Positions 33,960 to 45,454 of a DNA stretch of 64,000 nt are shown one piece after another. Position 1 is the first letter of the stretch. Each line of letters starts with the position of its first letter. A program made the position numbers and the translations under genes. The stretch lies in assembly GCA_022578605.1 (NCBI GenBank), contig MU394134.1, positions 62,001-126,000 of the forward strand. Reading direction: 5' to 3'. The stretch comes from Camillea tinctor (lineage: Eukaryota > Ascomycota > Sordariomycetes > Xylariales > Xylariaceae). Below the pieces are notes generated by a model. The model had not been told where the DNA came from. It did not search any database and worked only from the letters and a program-made list of their open reading frames with translations.

Positions 33960-35656
33960 ATGTCCTGTCCACCATCACCAGAGGACCATACTGGCCTCCT
34001 CCATGATGACTTCGATCTAGAGAAACTCTCGTACACGCTGAACACGGCATCCGGAGAATCAACCCCCCAGGGTGCTGGAGTTCTGAACGCAGGACGCAAT
34101 GGCAACTTCGGCTTGTGGTGTTATTCTTACCAACGGAGCTTTCGAAGAATCATCCGCAGACAGCCGGGAAAGGCCATCTTCATCACGGTGAAATGCCTCT
34201 TCCTCCTATTCTGCTTGTTGTTTGTCAGCACGCCGATTCTGAACCCGTCCTATACCCAACCCCCGAAGCACTATCAGGATCTCGAACATAAGTGCCGCGG
34301 GACCTTTGCCATTCCGGGTTGCGCAAACATCTTCAAGGAACAGGTCTTCATCAGCGTTAGCCTCTACGATATAGAGGGAAACCTGGCGCGGGGTCAGTGG
34401 GGTAAGAACCTGTTGGAGTTGATCCATCTGATCGGACACGATAATGTTTTCCTCAGCATCTACGAAAATGACAGCGGACCCGAAGGGGCTTCTGCCCTAG
34501 AGAGCCTGAAGATGAGACTTAGATGTCGCTACTCCATCGTCAATGACCCCCATGTCAACATAACCGACTTCCCGACTCTCACGCTTCCAGATGGCAGCTT
34601 GCGAGTGAAGAGGCTAGCCTACCTTTCAGAGATGCGCAACCGGGCTCTGCGCCCCCTCGATCACTTCGATCCTGACACCGGCGTCACTCAATACGACAAA
34701 ATACTCTTTATGAACGATGTAGCCTTTCGTCCACTTGAAGCAGCACAACTTCTGTTCAGCACCAATGTCGGTCCGGATGGAAGAGCGCACTACTTGTCGG
34801 CATGTGCGTTAGATTACCACACCCCCTTTCTTTTTTACGACCTCTATGCAACTCGTGATGCGGAGGGCTTTTCGGCAGGACTGCCTATCTTCCCCATATT
34901 CTCTAGTGAAGGCCAAGGAGTGTCGAGAGCAGCAATGCTATCACAGAGTGACGCAGTCCCTGTAAGTGCGTGTTGGAGTGGTATGGTGGCGATGCAGGCC
35001 AAATATGTGCAGAATCTCAACGAGTCTCTACCGAACCCCCATTTTCAAGATATCGGAAGCCACGTCATCAATCCCTCCACCCCTCGAGAGGTCACTTCAC
35101 CAGTACGCTTCCGTCACGAGCCCGAGATCTTTTTCGATGCGTGCGAATGTTGCCTATTCTTGGCAGATGTATCACAGGTAGCTCGCAAAGCTCATGATGG
35201 TGAATTGGGGGTGTATATGAATCCCTATGTTCGTGTCGCGTATCGAGACAAGGTCCTCGCTTGGCTCCCTTGGATCAAGAAATGGGAGCGATTATTCACC
35301 ATACCCCATACGATTGGAACACGACTCGCATCCCTGCCGACGCATAATCCACATCGAACTGTCCAAGAGGGCGATGGCTTTATGGAAGAGGTTTGGGTTG
35401 GTCAAGGGAGAGCGGGACGCTGGGAGATAGAGCCACGGGTAGCCCGAAACGGAATGTTCTGTGGTGTCAGGGAATTCCAGACTATACTGCTAGGTATCCT
35501 CACCTCGCCTAGTTACCCTTTCTGCTAAAAACAAATTCCAAATTCTTTGCGTATAGAAGCTAACAGAAGGGATCGTTGGTAGGCAAACGTAAAGGCGATG
35601 TCAACTGGGAAAACACCAAGATACCTGCCGGACAAGTTTTGCATTATCCTACCTAG
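33960..35656 (+). CDS. CMT1-like alpha-1,3-mannosyltransferase, GT69 family
   Basis: Exons 33960-35493 and 35583-35656. The 89-bp intron (GTATCC donor, GCTAAC branch, GGTAG acceptor) replaces the naive ending with the tail GDVNWENTKIPAG, and the product is 535 residues. It is a type II Golgi-like protein: short cytosolic N-terminus, one membrane helix at about 72-94 (VKCLFLLFCLLFVSTPIL), then a luminal catalytic domain. Family-like features are IYENDSGPEG, YDKILFMNDVAFRP (N252-D253, the probable nucleotide-sugar/metal region) and DACECCLFLADV. The family is named for Cryptococcus capsule-related mannosyltransferases; ascomycete members probably extend surface mannans or glycolipids using GDP-mannose. 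Acceptor unknown. Its promoter is CT-rich. Confidence 0.9.
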
Positions 35657-37240
35657 GAAGGTGAGGTGCAACAGCCAGGTGAGAGATGGGTCCCTCTCAT
35701 TAGTTGGAGGGAGAGGGAAGAGGCTGAAAAAGCACGTAAGAAAGCGTCGACTTGAAAGTTTCTCGCTCCCTAGGGCAATGAAGAGTCGATCTGATCAATC
35801 TTGGCAATTCAATTGATGGTGAACTGCGCCGGGTTTAGATCTATTGCGACTGGATGGATTTGGACACAGCCATATTAGTGGCCCTAAGTCAATTCAAGGT
35901 TGATGGGCGATTTGTGAATCGCCTCGTTTGTATGATTGCGCATCGTGAAGTGTATGATGGGAACCCCCATAGAGAGGGTCGAGCAAATGATGCTTCTGGG
36001 GGCTGGGGGCTCTAGGCCGCGACGGCTCTAGGAACCAAGCAAGAGGCAAGTAATACAGAAAGGATAATCGCGGAAGAAGAAACTGAGAAGTAACATCACT
36101 CGATGTGCATAAAACCACAACGTTGAACATAGTGATGCCACTGCCGGCCCTTAGATCGCACGCTGGGTAATCCTGCGTTTGGGGATTGCCTCACTCTGGA
36201 GAACCGGATGCGTGCAAGTGCTTCGGCCCTTGGACCTACTGGTCTCTTGCTAATATTGTGCCTAGTTACCCGTGTTTTCCTCCACGGCGCTGGTCAACTA
36301 AGTGATGCAACTTACATCATGGGCTGTGAGTAATCAATATGGCGAGATCGATGCGCGATCCTTCCTATTCAGCTAGAACCCCAACACATTTATAATAGAT
36401 CTCAACGGTCATGGAAATGAAGGTGACTGGCACCAAGCTGTCGAATAGGATCACGATGTGCACGTATCATTTCCAGTTGTTGATGACGAATAGCAGTAAG
36501 CCCTTGCGGGGTTACCTGTGGTACAGAATGCACACAATATCAGGATGAAATCTGGAGTGTAAAGCAGAGCGAACGAGTAAATGCAAAGGGCAGGTGGACA
36601 TTGGAAATGATATTTCACTGATTGCTAATTACTCAAGGTTTGGTGGTGGGCTGAGCTAGAGAAGAAGTGCTAATTTTCTTGATAGATAACGGGATGGATT
36701 CTCGATGGCTCGAGTCGTCGACGGATCGAGATGGGATAACTTACAGAAGTGTTTACGAATGCCGCGACTGGAATAGGTGGGGGGTGGGTAGGTCCGAAGT
36801 CTGATTGGGCGGTGAGCTCTTTTTCCTATTACCATATAGATAGATAGCTAAGATGGGATGGGTTGAGCATGTGAGTGAGTTAATGTGCGCCATCCTGGCG
36901 CAGAAAGCCGGGAGAGAAAGGAGAAGAATCCGTCGATAGGATGAGACAGAAGATGGGGGGAGTGAAATAAAGACGAGCAAGGGGAACAGTTGAAGGATAT
37001 CTAGGTGATCTCTATCTTTTCGCACAGAATCGGCTTTACCATTCCCTGCAAGATAGAACGTGAGGCGCGCCGTAGCGCTCGATTCTCCAGTGAAACACTT
37101 GAACGTGGTATCAATCGCATGGCATGGCATGATACAGGTCAACATCATATTGCATCACACACCCGCCCTGCAGGACAATAGTTGAAGTAGTAGCAGAAGC
37201 AGCAAGGAACAGGGTGGATATTTGACTTCGAGCGTGACGT

Positions 37241-37273
37241 TGGATGGATGGATGGATGGGTGGGTGGATGGGA
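37241..37273 (+). repeat. GGAT/GGGT microsatellite
   Basis: About eight consecutive four-base units of TGGA/TGGG type. Confidence 0.85.
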
Positions 37274-38279
37274 TGTGAGAAACAAGAAAACCAGTACAAC
37301 GATAAACAAAGCTTGAAGAGGGAGAGAGGATGGGGGGCCAGTGTGGAAGAGATGAGATTAAATCGTTATTGAAAGTGAGGTTAGATTAGGGGACCCTGCA
37401 GAGAGTTATAGGGGAGAGGGGAGGGGGAGCCAATAGCTCCATGCTCAGGGTTATTATACTACTCTCTGTTGACTTATTGAACCAAGAAACTGAACTAGAC
37501 TTAGACAACTAACACCGAAGGAGACTTGGATTCGAGTTAGCACAACGCATTTATATCAGCTGAGGATGCATAACAATGTCTAAGTATACAGCAGGTGTTA
37601 TTAGGTACTATCTTGTATTATTGGTAGGTTGGAATTCGTACGGGACGTACATACAATGTCTATTGTCTATTTGATACTACCCAGGTAGGTTAGGTTAGGG
37701 GTTAATTCATTCAACAAACCTCAATCAATTATTTCTGTAGGTACGCATTTCGTTATATTAGTAGGGTCTCTATTTGATTAGATTTCCATGGATATATGTT
37801 TTCTTTAGTTTCCCAGCCTCGCTATTTTGGTTATGTTCCCGTGATGTGATGAGTGGTGTTTGTCGTTATTATCTGGGCAATCTGTAATGGTAATTGTTAG
37901 GTTGCCGATATCGATGCTGATGCCCGTTCGCGGGGGTGTAAGAGGAGCCATTAAAATAACAACGTAAACTAACTGGTATCCCCTGTTAACTTCTTTTTCC
38001 TTTTGTTTTCCTTTTCCAAAAATAAATAAATAAAAAAATAGAAAAGGGAAAAAAAAAGAGATAGGGAGAAAAAGGATGTTAAGAAATGAGAGAAGAAAAA
38101 AAAGAACGGATTCTGTAAATAATAGAAAAGGCAAAGAAGAAGTTGGAAGAGGACCCAGGGGGGAGAGATCAGCAATAACTAACTATAGGAGTTAATGTGT
38201 GTGGTGTATGTGCACGCGACTGATGAACAACACAACACAGCGCACTCATTCATTCACACCATTGACCGACAACGCTCTC

Positions 38280-38455
38280 TTGTTCGTTGCTTAATATTTT
38301 CCTGTTCCCCCTTCTCATACCCCCATACCCCATCCCATCCCGTCTCCCCCCTCCCATCTCATATTTTCCCTCTCTCCCTCTCTCTCTCTCTCTCTCTCCT
38401 CCCCTTACTTTCTCTCCTTCATTCTTCTTTTTCTTCATCCTTCTTTCACATCCTC
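38280..38455 (+). repeat. Long CT-rich tract including (CT)n
   Basis: About 175 bases of sense-strand pyrimidine-rich DNA, including a run of about twelve CT dinucleotides near 38374-38398. Lies 560-740 bp upstream of the H1-like start codon. Confidence 0.8.
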
Positions 38456-39016
38456 TACTATATACACTGTATGATTCGAAAGCTATTGAGAATAATTAAT
38501 TAATTCTGTCTGCCGTAACCAAACCAACTTACAACCTATATTTCCCTTCCTATCTACCACCACCATAACTCCCCTCAAAAATCGTGAGCAATAGCCCAAG
38601 CCCACCACCCACACCCATTTCTTCGGTCGCATTTCATTTCACGACCACACCCAACGTCGCAACACACTTCTGCGGGTGCCATCTTGAAAACTACATCATC
38701 CTCTAACGTGTCGTGTAGATTTCTTGTCATTTTCGCCTCGTAGTAAAAAATCACATCTTTACGTGTGTTTTGCATCAAGGACAAGTGCACTACACAAAAA
38801 TCCACAAAGGTTCATTGTTTTTTCAGACCCCCCAAAAGAGACGGGACTGACACATAGACAGTTGAATTTGGAACCTAGTCTAACTAGATATTCTTCTCTT
38901 TTCCATCTTTACTATCAATAACAAATCACATACTTTTCTCCTTAGGGAAAAGAAAAAGAACAAGAGAAACATTTATATATAGAATACAAAAGGGGAAGAG
39001 AAAAAAAAAGACAAAG

Positions 39017-40115
39017 ATGGCTCGTGAGGGAACACGCTCCGCTACTGGCAACTCCAAGCCACGCATCTTCCAGACGGTCGACACCGCACCCGTCATCAAG
39101 CGCGTGTCCTCCACCTCTGCCTCCTCCAGCAAGACGCCCAAACCCAAGGCCGGCAAGAAGAGCACTTCCACCACCACTACTCCTACCACTGCTACTGCCC
39201 CTTCTACCAGCACTCCTGCTGCCGCCGCTAAATCTTCTTCTGCTTCCCCGGCCACGGAAACCAAGGACGCCGCCACCAAAGAAGAGCCTAAGGAAACTCC
39301 TGCTACTGCTGCTGCTTCTTCTGCTGCTGTCAAGGACACTACTGCCGCAGCGAAGGAAGATTCTCCCGCTGCTACTACGGCGGCTGCCCCCAAGCCGGCG
39401 GCTAAGCCAAAGCCCAAGGCTCCAGCGGCGCCATCCGCGAAGCCCACTGGCGTGACGAAGAAGAAGGCCGCGCCTAAGAAGAACGGGGCTGGTGCTAAGG
39501 TGAGCTTTTAGTTTACTTTTCATTCTTTCATTTCTTTTTATTTTACCCTGCGCAGGTCCTGCTTGCCCCTATAAGATGGTAGACAATCTATGTCTACCAA
39601 TTTGCTTGAATAGAATGATGGGGGCCAGCGGAGGGGGGAAGAGGCAAAAGAGGAGAGGAGGGGAATGCGAGCCCCAAAAAGCAGCGCACGAGCCTTATTC
39701 TTTTGCGACTTTTATTTTCTTTTATTTTCTTTAATCCCTTGGTTGATTGGACTCGCTTGTTTTTTATTCTTCTGCGGAGATCGAATCCGGCTATAACTTC
39801 CGGGAGGCTGAGCTTGCGATTAACATCACTTCTTCTATTCTCTTATCTGCTTCGCTGGATTTGCACTTTAGAATAAGCATCTGCCTCATCCCTGAGCTAT
39901 TCAATGATTGCGACAGGGAAACAAATAGATAGAGCAATGGCTAACCCCGAGAACTACAGGTCAAGGCTGCTGCGAAAAAGGTCGAGACGGCTACGAAAAA
40001 GGTATGATAGAGGCTCTCAACTCACCACTACAGACAAGTCCCGGATCTCACGTGCTAATGCTTTGATCTACGATAGGCGGTCGCTAAGCCGAAGACTGCA
40101 GCTTCTACTAAATAA
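39017..40115 (+). CDS. Small basic Ala/Lys/Pro/Thr-rich protein, histone-H1-tail-like
   Basis: Three exons: 39017-39499, 39960-40001 (a 14-codon microexon) and 40077-40115. Introns are 460 and 75 bp, both phase 0, with CTAAC/CTAAT branches. Together they give 187 residues. The open frame of exon 1 alone stops four codons into the intron. The N-terminus MAREGTRSATGNSKPRIFQT looks like a conserved opening of a small ascomycete protein class. The remainder is low-complexity Ala/Thr/Ser/Pro with clustered Lys (KPKAGKK, KPKPKAP, VTKKKAAPKK), continued by exons 2-3 (VKAAAKKVETATKK). This resembles the tail of linker histones, but no globular winged-helix domain is present. A nuclear, nucleic-acid-binding role is inference. 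It has a long CT-rich promoter and leader. Confidence 0.78.
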
Positions 40116-43100
40116 GGAACGTTCATTTCCCATTCTTAGCGGGTGAAAATATCAAGTTGCTTGCTGTTGGTTGGCTCTTGGGTGCGCCGGGTCTAAAGTT
40201 ATTGTTGCAAAACCCGCTTGGAGGCGAGCCAAATCTGCTATTTCTCACGTCCATGTCCATATTCGTATCTGACATATGGCGGGCTCGGTATTTGTGTATG
40301 CGTGTCATTACCTAGATGTTGCGTATCGCGGCTTTTTCTTGCTTTCAGGAGCCGCAGGGAGGGTTGGCTGGGTGTGCTACCAGCCTGTCTACGATTCGAT
40401 ACTTCGATCCTTTACGGCATTGCTTGCTATGTACTGCTCCTTTCATGTCGGAATTTTAATAAGGGAGGGATGCGTTTATGTCTACTAGAGGGGAGGGGGG
40501 GATGCAGGGCTGCTGGTTTTCTTTTTCCCTCTTAGTGTTGATATTGCTTGGCAGCGTATCTGAATGAAGGAAAATATGGGAAAAGGGGGTCACGAGATCT
40601 GGGATGATTCCATGTCTAACTCGACTTGACTTGATACTTGACTATAGCTTACATCGATCGTAACTACAACACGAGACAATATCTTACCACAACAGAAAGA
40701 AAAGAACTCACATGATTATAAGGCGTCGTTAACATACACCTCAGTCTGAATTTAGTGACCGTGAACAATTACGTTCATCGTCTCGTGTACTAATGACCTT
40801 GTATATCTTCCAACGAATCCTAAATGCGTCACAAAAAGAATATATAAACGGCGAAAGGGGAGAATTGGGTTCTTTAGTGATTTCACAGCTCCTCGTACAG
40901 TCAGTGCCTTGCGTGACAAGACGTAGATGAGGGCCCAAGGTATAAGCACACGGTAAAAAAGGAAAACGATGATAGCTCTCTATGCTGGGCATGCTAGATA
41001 TGTGAAACCCGGGAGACGAAGACTCAAATAAGTATACGTTATTTTAACTACTGCCTGTGTCAAGTTTGAGTATATGTGATTATAGAGTTCTTTATTTCCC
41101 CCTTCCTAAAACCGAAAAAGGATTCTGGCGGATGCTGTACACTATATCGTTGGCACTCTGTTTCTAACCATGATTCTTCTTCCATAGGGTCATGGACATA
41201 TAAGACCGTGAGATGATCAATCCGATGTATACGTGTCTCCAAAGAAAGGTATTCAACTCATAATGCGTCAAAGCTTTGATAAAGCAGAGAGAAGGAGACG
41301 GGTGAATAACTACCTACATACCTCAACCATCCCCCAAAATACGCATATTCCCTACCTATCTATCACCTTTGACTTTTCATACAAGTCTACCCCTCCAGCC
41401 CCAAAAGAGGGTTACCTACCCCTGAATATCTAGGTACTTCCTCTACGACAGGGTTTAGGTGGAGACGCTCCCGGTCCGATGTCATTGATTGGCGGGTTGC
41501 GGGCGAATCGTGCCCGATACGGTAGGTAGAGTCCCCCTGTTTTAGGTTCAACTTGCTCCCGCCTTATCTAAGTGCTTAACTACCCGTTTGCCAGTGTGTT
41601 TTATCTTCCAGAAACATGCTTGTGGACATTAGATATCTAATCTATAGTGCTTCGTAGGAGCTATGTATTAGCTAGGTATGTAGGTGCTATATCAATATTC
41701 ATAGTTCGTATCGGCAATATATAGGAAGAAACCAGCGGGGCTTAGTGAAGGGCATATGCTTCTCTTACGTCTCTATCGTGTATTCATGTCAGTATTTTCA
41801 TATTGACAGCGTAGGATAGCTGATACTAAGTCAGGCTCTAGAAAAAAGGGAACACCATTCTCTTTTACAACCATCTCCCCTTATGCCACCTTGTCCTAGT
41901 CCATTGTTATTAGTCAAATTGGACCCCTGAAAATCCTTTCTCATTTCTAGACACCTAAATTACACTACTAGTATCTGCTCCTTGTTATCTAGAACCTCGA
42001 AGACTATTGAAAGCGTTTCTTATAGGTAGGTAGAAGAACTTATTGAATCAAAATATGCCGACTAGTTTAGCTACTTACCTAGGAAGTGACTATGTGATCT
42101 ATTATCAAGTGTAGGTATATATGTGCCAGGCGTATTGATCTGCATGGTTAGATGCCTGGATACCGTATATCAGGAGAATGGGAGAGTGGAATGCTTTACT
42201 TGATGTCACGATGCCCTAACCAACGCGGGTTACACGACTTCGAAGGTTTCGCAAAGGACCATAATTATCAACATAAAGACTCATGTTTAATAATGATATC
42301 CATGAACAAATAGTCCTCAGGTCACTTCGGCTCTCTAGGCTTGGGCCTTCTTTAATGCCTCAAGCTAAGCGTATTCCAATGGCCTTCTCCTACCTTATAC
42401 AACACCTCGTGATGCTACTTGAGACAGTTACTTGACTTTATGCCAGCTCAGCCTCTCTATGACGTTTTCAGCAAGGGCGTCTTGGAGGAGTACCTAAGAT
42501 AGAACTACTTCTTTGCACTTTCTGTTGTAGTTCACTAGTTGGTACATTTTGATAGGTGCTTAGGGCCCAAGGGGCAAGCACTATTCAGATCGACATTGGT
42601 TCACATAGCTACAGAGCTAACTTGATGTTTAGGTGTGAGGCATACAGCTTGGTAGAATCTTCGTGATAGGACTGAGGACATTAAAGTATGAAGAAAAGAT
42701 ATAAGTCCTTGATAATTGGAATTCCAACAAATCCCTTGAATTTCAATTACTCATTCTCGTTGTGTTGAATTGAGGTTATGATGTTGCTTAATTAGGTGAC
42801 TATCGATATCTGGATGATGGGAGGACCTGTCCCTTATATATGTAGCTGCAGATGCACCTTGTACCTGTACCTTAATAAATACCACTTATCACCTATTTCA
42901 GCATGTTGGTCATATTACCATGGTCTCTTTGTAGAAGCTAGCAAGGAACAAGGTATTAATCAAGGAGAGGGGATGGCAGAAGTGAAACTCAAGAGTTCCA
43001 AGGATTGATATTAATAGTTGAAATAAGTAACCATTGATGTGTGTTCTAGATTGCCTCGCCATACACCATACTATCTTATTGTCTATTCAACTATCCTCTG

Positions 43101-44658
43101 TCGCCGCGGGGAAGATATGGCTTACGCGGCTTCGGCCACACGTCTACGGACAAGAGTTGCTGGATGAGTTTTCGGGTGGGACTGTACAGCAGCCTAAGGA
43201 GTAAAAAGAATGATTTGGTGTATGTCTATAGTTTCTGGTGTATTTCAGGTGCCTAGCCTAGCTCTTTCTTATGACCTTCGGGGGCTCTAGAGCTCGCTGC
43301 TACATGGCAGCACCCCGGTGTTAATAATAAAACAAACAGTGTATACTATGCCACTTCATTTGTCCATCGTTGTGACACCCCAAGAAATCTTTGTGTCTCT
43401 TCCGGGGAAAGTCATGCAGTGCCCATCACTAGTATATAACCCCCACCGAAAATAGAAGCACAGTGTCCGTAGACTTAAGCCTTATCTATTACTGAGGTTC
43501 CCTATGCCAAAGTTTCTAGGCTAGGTAGAGTGTATTGGAATAATAGTAGGTAAGTTCGTACATATCATGGACAAAGTAACTATGTTGCACACAAGGTGAG
43601 CATTAGATACTTCTGTTTCGGTGAGCCAGGGGAGTACAACCAATAACGTGATAGCTCCAGTCACGAACGCCTACCTGTAGGCTTAACAGCCACATCTTTA
43701 CTATGACACCAGTCAGTACAACTTTTAAAGCACAATACTGTACACCCGTCCACTGCCACACAAAAGAACCATCCCTTACCTGAGTCTGATCTGGATTCTC
43801 TTGGCAATGAATTTTCTCGTCTTCTATCCCTATTTTCACAGTCGTTCAGATCTAGGTTAGGACATTCCTGTTGTCAGATCGTGGCGTTTGCAATATAGAC
43901 AGTGTCTAAATCCATGTTGTCCAATGGAGACCTTTAGAGAAAGCCTCTTTCCTATGCCTACATACTGCTGAAAAGTCATATTTTCTCTTTGGTACTGAGA
44001 GACTTTGATTAATTTCCCTTTTGCCTTTTACACACCGGCCCACCCTAGGCCAGTTTATTTCCTTGAACCGAACTGATATTTAGGACCTTTTGATACTATA
44101 TAGTGAGCTACTCTTAGATATCCCATGCAGGCTGTAATTTACTCATCCACTGATCAGAGGTCTAGATTCGTATCCAGTACTACTGCCTATCGATACATTG
44201 ACAGTACAGCAATACAGAAAAAAAGGGAGTGTGGCAAAATTTACTTATCTAAAGATGCAGTTGTTTAGGGCGGTATACAAGGCATCCTTCATACGATACC
44301 TCTACTTTTCTACAATGTCTCGCCACCGTAGTCAGGTCCTTCATCTGACTGCCTGGAACTGTACTCCTCAGTCTCTAGCCAGGTCTAACAAGTACCAACT
44401 GCGGCTCAGAGTTGTCTGGTACTGTTGGCTTCCACACGAAACGGACACCTTAAAAACTCTGAGCAGCCTACCCCCCTTCTGAATGCCTGTGATCTACTCT
44501 TTACTAGATCTCCATTCTGCAGATATACCTTCACTCTCCACGGCTCTTTAAACAATAGCTTTTTTTCTTCCAGGAGAGTTCAAGTGGAGAATGGCACGAA
44601 ACACATCGGAAGTGGGGTCTCAACTCCTACTCAGCGTCAATAATACCTATAGTGGCGC
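40116..44658. other. Gene-poor 4.5-kb spacer
   Basis: Begins with the probable 3' end of the H1-like gene (about 40116-40560), then AT-rich DNA with only short random frames. No transposon ends or RNA genes were recognised. It separates the conserved block on the left from the accessory block on the right. Confidence 0.5.
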
Positions 44659-45454
44659 ATGGCAGCAAACATGTATAAACACACGGACTTCTATAAACGG
44701 ATAATCGCCGCCGTCATGGTAGCTATTTTCGTACAGTGGGGTACAACCGGGGCCGCAATAATCATGTCCTACCTAACGAAGGTAGAGGGCCTAGGGTGCA
44801 GATCTGGCAGCTATATACTTTACGGTGTGATGGGTACGATGTCCTTCGCCCTGCTCTTCACGTCCTCGTTCCTCTCCCAAGGCGCCATGCTCCAGCATCA
44901 GACCATGCAGGAAGAGTCAGCGCGCAGCGTCGACGGATGGCCAGACGAACAGGATACTAGCCTCCGGGTCCCGAAAACATTATCCCCGACGCTCTTGCGA
45001 GTGTGCGCTGTCTTAACACGTTTAGCGGGTCGCACGATCATTGTATTCAATAGCCTCTGGATTGTTGTCTCATCGATTTTCGAGCTAGCCGGCTTCTACA
45101 ATAACTGCTGGTGCCAGTCCGATTATATAGTTAAGGGAGCTAGGGACGGTTGGATATACCTATTCGACGAGCAGAGAAATCTTCAAACATCTGCCTGGGT
45201 TCCATGGACGAGTAGCGTCTGTAAGTCTCACCTCCTAGCCTACTTGCTCGTGCGCCTTATCCCTTTCCTCGCATATATTCTACGACTCTGAGACTTCTTG
45301 AAATGTCTTGTGAGAAATACGACTAGCTACCATCTCCTTGACTAACCCCGAAAACATTCAATTGCTAACTATATTTCTCCTAGGCCTAAGTGTGAGTGTG
45401 TGTCTTTCGGGCTTGGTTATAATCTGGCTATATTGCCGTGGGGACCGGATCTAG
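44659..45454 (+). CDS. Short multi-pass membrane protein, possibly 5'-truncated member of a larger fungal family
   Basis: Exons 44659-45220 and 45384-45454. A 163-bp intron (GTAAGT donor, GCTAAC branch, CTCCTAG acceptor) gives 210 residues. Membrane helices lie at about 15-39 (AVMVAIFVQWGTTGAAIIMS), 51-73, 114-147 and 188-207 (SVCLSGLVIIWLYC). The string FVQWGTTGAAI and the GLGCRSGSY loop resemble the C-terminal membrane region of longer uncharacterised fungal membrane proteins. The frame is open a little upstream of the ATG, to a possible acceptor (CTATAG at 44648-44653), so upstream exons may exist or may have been lost. No enzyme motif is visible. Function unknown. Confidence 0.6.

Larger units (their letters stand above)
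35657..39016. other. Gene-poor 3.4-kb spacer with simple repeats and H1-like promoter
   Basis: It holds a GGAT microsatellite (37241-37273), an A/G-rich run (about 38010-38150), a long CT-rich tract (38280-38455) and TTAGGT runs (37684-37699). Only spurious frames overlap these. The CT tract and the following 500 bp are probably the promoter and leader of the H1-like gene. Confidence 0.5.

Noticed and set aside
37805..38503. Short frames on both strands
   Set aside because: Translations of A/T-rich runs and the CT tract.
39500..39959. Box C/D snoRNA in the H1-like gene intron
   Set aside because: One weak TGATG-like string was seen, but no paired C/D boxes with flanking stem.
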